A stretch of DNA of 64,000 nt, taken from Diphasiastrum complanatum. Lineage: Eukaryota > Streptophyta > Lycopodiopsida > Lycopodiales > Lycopodiaceae. The translations under genes were made by a program, and so were the position numbers. The stretch is from NCBI GenBank assembly GCA_029204225.1, contig CM055100.1:28040649-28104648 (forward strand), read 5' to 3'. The notes beneath the pieces were generated by a model, which made no database searches, was not told the DNA's origin, and saw only the letters and a list, made by a program, of their open reading frames with translations. Shown piece after piece: positions 59,315 through 64,000 of this stretch (the stretch's first letter is position 1; each line of letters begins with the position of its first letter).

Positions 59315-59852
59315 TAATAGATCTATGCAAGGGACTTGCAATGAAAAAATCATTGCAATTTTGAAATATTTATTGAAAATGTTACAACACTTTGCATAGG
59401 ATAGTGGTTTCTTGTAAGTCATCCCTATATCGAGGAGTATCACATATGGAACATTTCCTAAGTCTCTAATAACACCCATAGATAAAGTATAATCTTCTAA
59501 ACAATCATAATATAACTTGTAGTCCATTCCCATGGCACTCAACATCTTACATGCCTTACATTTTCTTCCACAAGTAGTTTACACAACCACTTGTACATAA
59601 ACAAATAATTATTTATTATTAAATCATAAATTTTCAAAACAATGTACACAATTACTTCTTTGTGAAAACCTAAAAAAGAAACCATGTAAATAAAGATGTA
59701 AGGCTTGCATCACTCCATCTATACTCTTCTTGAGAATTATATTCAATAAAAGCAATGTGACAACGAAGCGACATATCTTTGTTTCTAGATATGGGATGTC
59801 TAAATTTTTCTCTCAATTTTTTGTTCTTAAGTGTGCATATAAAATTTCTCAT
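59315..59852 (-). pseudogene. Possible exon fragments of unknown gene
   Basis: Two short minus-strand frames look coding-like: LREKFRHPISRNKDMSLRCH (59852-59690) and MGMDYKLYYDCLEDYTLSMG with IRDLGNVPYVILLDIGMTYK (59546-59315). They could be exons separated by an AT-rich intron of about 140 bases. No family is recognised and chance cannot be excluded. Confidence 0.2.
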
Positions 59853-62800
59853 CTTGTTAAATGTTCATTTATTTTAGAAGCTAGATAAACTTTCTACTTG
59901 TAACAAACAATTGAAGTTCCTAAAATCTAATACGAAGCTCTTGTTTCATTGTAATCAAGTCCTCTTTTTTCTGTAAAATTTTCACACGTGTGGAAATGCC
60001 ACAAAGTGTGATTTGTTCTCCTAAGGATTTGTGATTGCACCTAAATCAAGTGTAGATTGACCATCAAGATCAAACACTCAATTCTATGGCAAGAGCACTA
60101 ATCTACATGCATAAAACTATCATTCAAGTACTTTCACATGTGTGGAGACTCTTGCATGAAAAAAACCAAGTACCAAAAGTCCTTGCTCTCAGGTAGAGAG
60201 AGAAAGCAAGTAAGAGGCTCGGGTAGAGAGAGAAAACAATATTGACTAGAATCTCACAATCTCATATTGATCTCAAAAAACTAAGTACATAATGAGGGAA
60301 TTCATCATACTAGTACTAACTCGAGGTAGTCCATGCTCAATTCCTATTGGATGAGTGACTGAAGACTCCTCTAATTTGATTGGGCCATATCCATGAAATT
60401 CACTTATGATTGGACCCTTGACCTCATGCCAACACTTTGATCTTAGTCACTCATCAAACACAAGTCACTTTTGGCCAAATCATGGCTTTACATGTAATTT
60501 GACTATTTTGCCTCCTAAGCCAAAAATGGCCCTATCAACTACTCACACATAGATGCTTGATGAAAAACTTAACCCCTACAATCAACATAGATAGCTTTTT
60601 TAATTTTTTAATTTTTCACATTTTCTCCTTAAACATTTGCCAATAGTCCACCATTAACGTTATCTTTTAAGCATAAACTCATGAGGAAATTCATTGAAAA
60701 ATCTCCAAGATGATAATATAACTACAAAGTACCACCAATAGCAATCTTAGATTATTTGTCAACAGGTATGAGATGATCTCTAGTTGCACAATATGCTTCA
60801 CTACCCTTATGGATATTTTTTTTAGGCAAAACTATTTCATCAAACAACTACACAAGGAAAATATTGAGCTAAAAATAAGTACCATGTAAAACATTTGATC
60901 TTCATCCATTAGCGTACAATATTCATTCAATGTATGAATGCAGTGACACCGATAAAATTTGTCATTATTGACAAACCTAAGCATTCCATTTTCTTGCCTT
61001 AGGAATTTAACTTTAATTTAAAATATGTGCATGAGCACAAATATGATAACAATATAAAAACATGTACAAAATGATTTTTTGAAATTTGCATTTAGATAGT
61101 CTTTATTTGATATGGTTGTTGCTTGTCATAATCTTGGTGCATTATGCGAGTTGAGTGCCTAGGGATGCATGCAAGAAATAGAGAGGGACATGAACTTTTT
61201 GGTCTTGATGACTTACATATGAAGGTGCATCTTGAGTGTGGGCTTGCATGCAAGAAAAAGGAAGGGACATGATTTTCTTATTATTTATCGGATTTGCATT
61301 TAAAGGTGCAATAAAGTCCTTAGCATGACAAAGCTTTTTATCTGCACATATTCCTATGCTCTAAGACATTGACTTCAACAAAAACTCCATTGAGTATCTT
61401 GAACACATAGTAATGCCTTTTGGAGCAAGGCAATGTCAAAAATTTAAATAAAAACGTATTTTAATGCTCAAGGTCACTTAAAGAGTGACGTCTCAGGTCA
61501 ACTAAGAGCAACAACTGATCCTTTGGCAATAACTTATTGCTATTGTGGCAAAGCCAATAAATGATCAACACCAAACACATATTCATGGAAAAACTCAGTT
61601 CAACTGGGCATTCAAGATCATGATAATTTTATAGATTACACAGCCATTTGCAAAGGTTGTACAGGCACCATTAGATCTTCTCATATTGTTGATCCACTTG
61701 TCAAGGAGTTGGGTAAATAAAAGATCAAAATTCCATGTTTGTAATTGGACTAATTTATGGTGTGAGTTGTATCTATGCGTCATAAAATGCTCAAAGAAAG
61801 CCAGCCAGCCAGCGATTCGTTGCTCTCGTTGGTTGCATGCACACCACACCCATCACGCTATCTCTTAGAATATTATTATCCTTCCAACCACTTTTTGAAA
61901 ATCTTTGATTATTTGAGACGACTTAAAAGACTTCTTTCAATCTAAAGAAACACGTAATTCGTATAAGGTAGTAGTTTATTCTCAATGCTGACGGTAGTTA
62001 CTCGATGATTCGACGTCTAAGATGTAGATTTTGGATCCTGGAAATCACCATATGCTATTCTATTGGCTCTTTACTATTTCTTATTGAAATATTCGGTTTC
62101 GATTCAATAGAGACAAGCTCGAGTAAAGCTTTTTGCGATTGACGTCTCAAGTCAAGGAGTCTCTCCAATCTCGATGCGTAATGATATATTGTCTACATTC
62201 TAATTGTCTTTAATTCTTCAGAAAAGGATATGTGAACCATATTGCTCGACTGACGTAAACCTGGCAGCTACGGAGGAATGGATGTTGGAGAAAGATCTTT
62301 GTTAGCTTTTTTTATCCATTTTAGAGTCACATATTACTGTGTCTGTAATGTGACTTATTAGTTGATAGTTGATGAATACGTGACAATGACCACTTGTTGG
62401 CAATAGCGTGAATAAACCAGGTCTTGGCATATATATATTATGCATTATGCATGGATAATGATATGGTACGAAAGAGATTAATACTCTTCTTGTTTCTGCT
62501 TTCATATTTGCGTCTGTCGTGTTGGTGTTCAACTGTTCAATTACCTTGTACCATGGTGATTTGGTTACTTTCTGATTTCATTGCTTTTCCTGTAGTTTAC
62601 TTGATCAATAAGGTGAGTAATTAGGTGAGGATTCGAGGGTAGAAAAAAGAATATGCTGCACTGTTTGAATGTTGCTGATTTTTAAAAATTCTTGCCCTCG
62701 ATATTTGCAAACTTATGTAGGCTATAATTATTCAAATCTGAAATTTTGTCCTTTCTAAAATGTTATATTCTATGATAGCCCAAGATTTTGTTGGAGCAAG

Positions 62801-62950
62801 CTATGGCACAAAATTATGCTCATAATGGCTTGAGCACATTGCACCAGCATGTAAAAGTCCAGACAGGCCTCTTAGTGTTTATGTCAAGTAAAGCCTTCGA
62901 TTAGAGAGCTTTAAGCCTCTTCAAAACCATGACATCAAGCACCCACGCGA
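59853..62950. other. Gene-poor AT-rich stretch
   Basis: About 3.1 kb with no frame, RNA gene, LTR edge or repeat that I can support on either strand. Confidence 0.4.
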
Positions 62951-63334
62951 ATAACCTTTGAGACTTAACCCTATACGATGCCATGTGCTCAGGTTTCCTT
63001 TGGATTTTGGGACCACCTCTAGGAACAGAATGTCCATCCACTTTTCTTTCTCCTCTGGAATCAATCATTCTCTCTCTAGAATGTGCGTTTTCTCTCTACA
63101 GAATGTGCATTCTCTCTCCTCTCTCTACGGTGGATTGTGCATGTGCTATGTGGCAGCCCGTCATTGGCTGTCCACAACATTCCACCACAAATGTAAAAAA
63201 ATTTGCATTATAAATGCGAAAAGAAAACTAGTCCATGTGTGCGTCCGTACGACCGTACCATACGGCTCGGGAAAAAAAAAACCGGTGTCCAACTTCGCAC
63301 AATGGCATTACGCAGGGGAAGGCCCGAAGCCCTT
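62951..63334. other. CT-rich region with AGAATGTGCATTC repeats
   Basis: Near 63075-63125, CTCTCTC runs alternate with AGAATGTGCGTTTTCTCTCT and AGAATGTGCATTCTCTCTC, a palindromic GAATGTGCATTC core. This could be part of a promoter or LTR; no gene is supported. Confidence 0.35.
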
Positions 63335-63395
63335 GGGCCTTCCTTGCTGGTCGGGGCCTACCCTCAGGCGAGGGCCCTCCCAGCAAGGAAGGCCC
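63335..63395. repeat. Perfect 16-bp inverted repeat, GC-rich
   Basis: Arms GGGCCTTCCTTGCTGG (63335-63350) and CCAGCAAGGAAGGCCC (63380-63395) pair exactly around a 29-base GC-rich loop. The block stands out from AT-rich surroundings. Confidence 0.9.
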
Positions 63396-63413
63396 TCAAA
63401 CGGGGTCTCCGCT

Positions 63414-63428
63414 CCCCCCCCCCCCCCC
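63414..63428. repeat. C15 homopolymer
   Basis: Fifteen consecutive C residues close the GC-rich block. Exact length is prone to sequencing error. Confidence 0.9.
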
Positions 63429-64000
63429 GAACAAAACTCTTCAAATAGGAGAAGTTGTGCACTTAAGAAACACTTGCATAATAAATCATCGTTCAATGAA
63501 TCTTTCATTTGGAAGTCATAAGAAATATCGGTGATAACAAAGTATGAGGCCTATTCCTCTCCTTTAAAAAGTTTTGGAGCTCCTTGCAATCTTCTTCAAG
63601 ATTGATAGTGCAAAATAGTGGTTGTTCATCAACATTTTTTAATATTTAGTTTCTTTTTTATCTGCTTCATCCACTGGCTCACCTCGAGCAATCCTTTCCC
63701 TGTGCTTTTTTCTCTGTTTTAGCATTTAAGATATTTCTTTTGAAATACTTAGCCAAATATTACTTTTTCAATCTTCAACACTTTGAAAATGAAAAGAGTA
63801 TGCTTAGCTTCGGAAAAAAAATGAGAGTTATTGGAAATCATAAAAACACTTGAAAATCATTAAAGTCTAAGCTCAACATGAAGAGAAAAACGTACTATAT
63901 CTTGGTGTAAGAAATTCATTCATGGAGCTCAAAGAATAAAGTCTCTGGCATTCGTCAAAATCTCTACAATTCAACCTTGTAACTACGGGGCTTGAAGAAC
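63429..64000. other. AT-rich right end of the window
   Basis: No gene or repeat that I can support. Confidence 0.35.

Noticed and set aside
62958-63534. Overlapping plus-strand ORFs up to 187 codons
   Set aside because: They arise from GC-rich and CT-rich low-complexity DNA. The Pro-rich part is the poly-C run, and several frames are open at once.

Overview
This window looks like intergenic DNA from a large, repeat-rich plant nuclear genome. The evidence is a dense pile-up of Ty1/copia LTR retrotransposons with plant-type primer-binding sites (TGGTATCAGAGC and variants, complementary to the 3' end of initiator tRNA-Met), UBN2-type gag proteins and CCHC knuckles. There are also traces of Ty3/gypsy elements, intron-split decayed genes, AT-rich spacers and microsatellites. 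A fern, lycophyte or gymnosperm is as likely as a flowering plant, and nothing seen fixes the species. No intact protein-coding gene, tRNA or rRNA was found.

Layout. 1-1728: minus-strand copia fragment (family A, copy A1). 3511-5779: decayed five-exon minus-strand gene of unknown function. 6025-7630: short tandem and palindromic repeats. 8284-11438: short copia element with a matching 5-bp target-site duplication but large internal deletions. 12093-12650: decayed ORF. 12724-17701: minus-strand copia A3. 19280-21064: minus-strand copia B with LTR. 22449-23100: primer-binding site and LTR of a minus-strand Tat/Ogre/Athila-like gypsy element. 23554-26160: decayed intron-containing plus-strand gene. 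26942-29783: plus-strand copia C joined to a coding-like fragment of other origin. 29797-33326: minus-strand copia pieces D and E sharing one LTR. 33327-40835: two 2.15-kb direct repeats around a 3.2-kb spacer, followed by a gypsy-like gag. 41967-44534: minus-strand copia F. 44535-46240: plus-strand copia G (LTR and gag). 46671-52512: the most complete copia element, A2. 52586-55050: gag fragment H, a tandem repeat and LTR I. 55224-55809: three exons of another decayed gene. 56745-58510: gag/protease remnant and LTR J. 58511-64000: almost featureless apart from a GC-rich inverted repeat.

The elements do not work together as a pathway. They record rounds of insertion, truncation, LTR recombination and decay. 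All gag-pol frames carry stops or frameshifts, so none looks autonomous. The best candidates for something undescribed are the intron-split decayed genes at 3.5-5.8, 23.5-26.2 and 55.2-55.8 kb, which I could not assign to a named family. The 2.15-kb direct-repeat structure and the clustered perfect hairpins near 6.4-7.6 kb and 16.8 kb also stand out. All calls rest on reading the sequence by eye; no alignment or database search was run.
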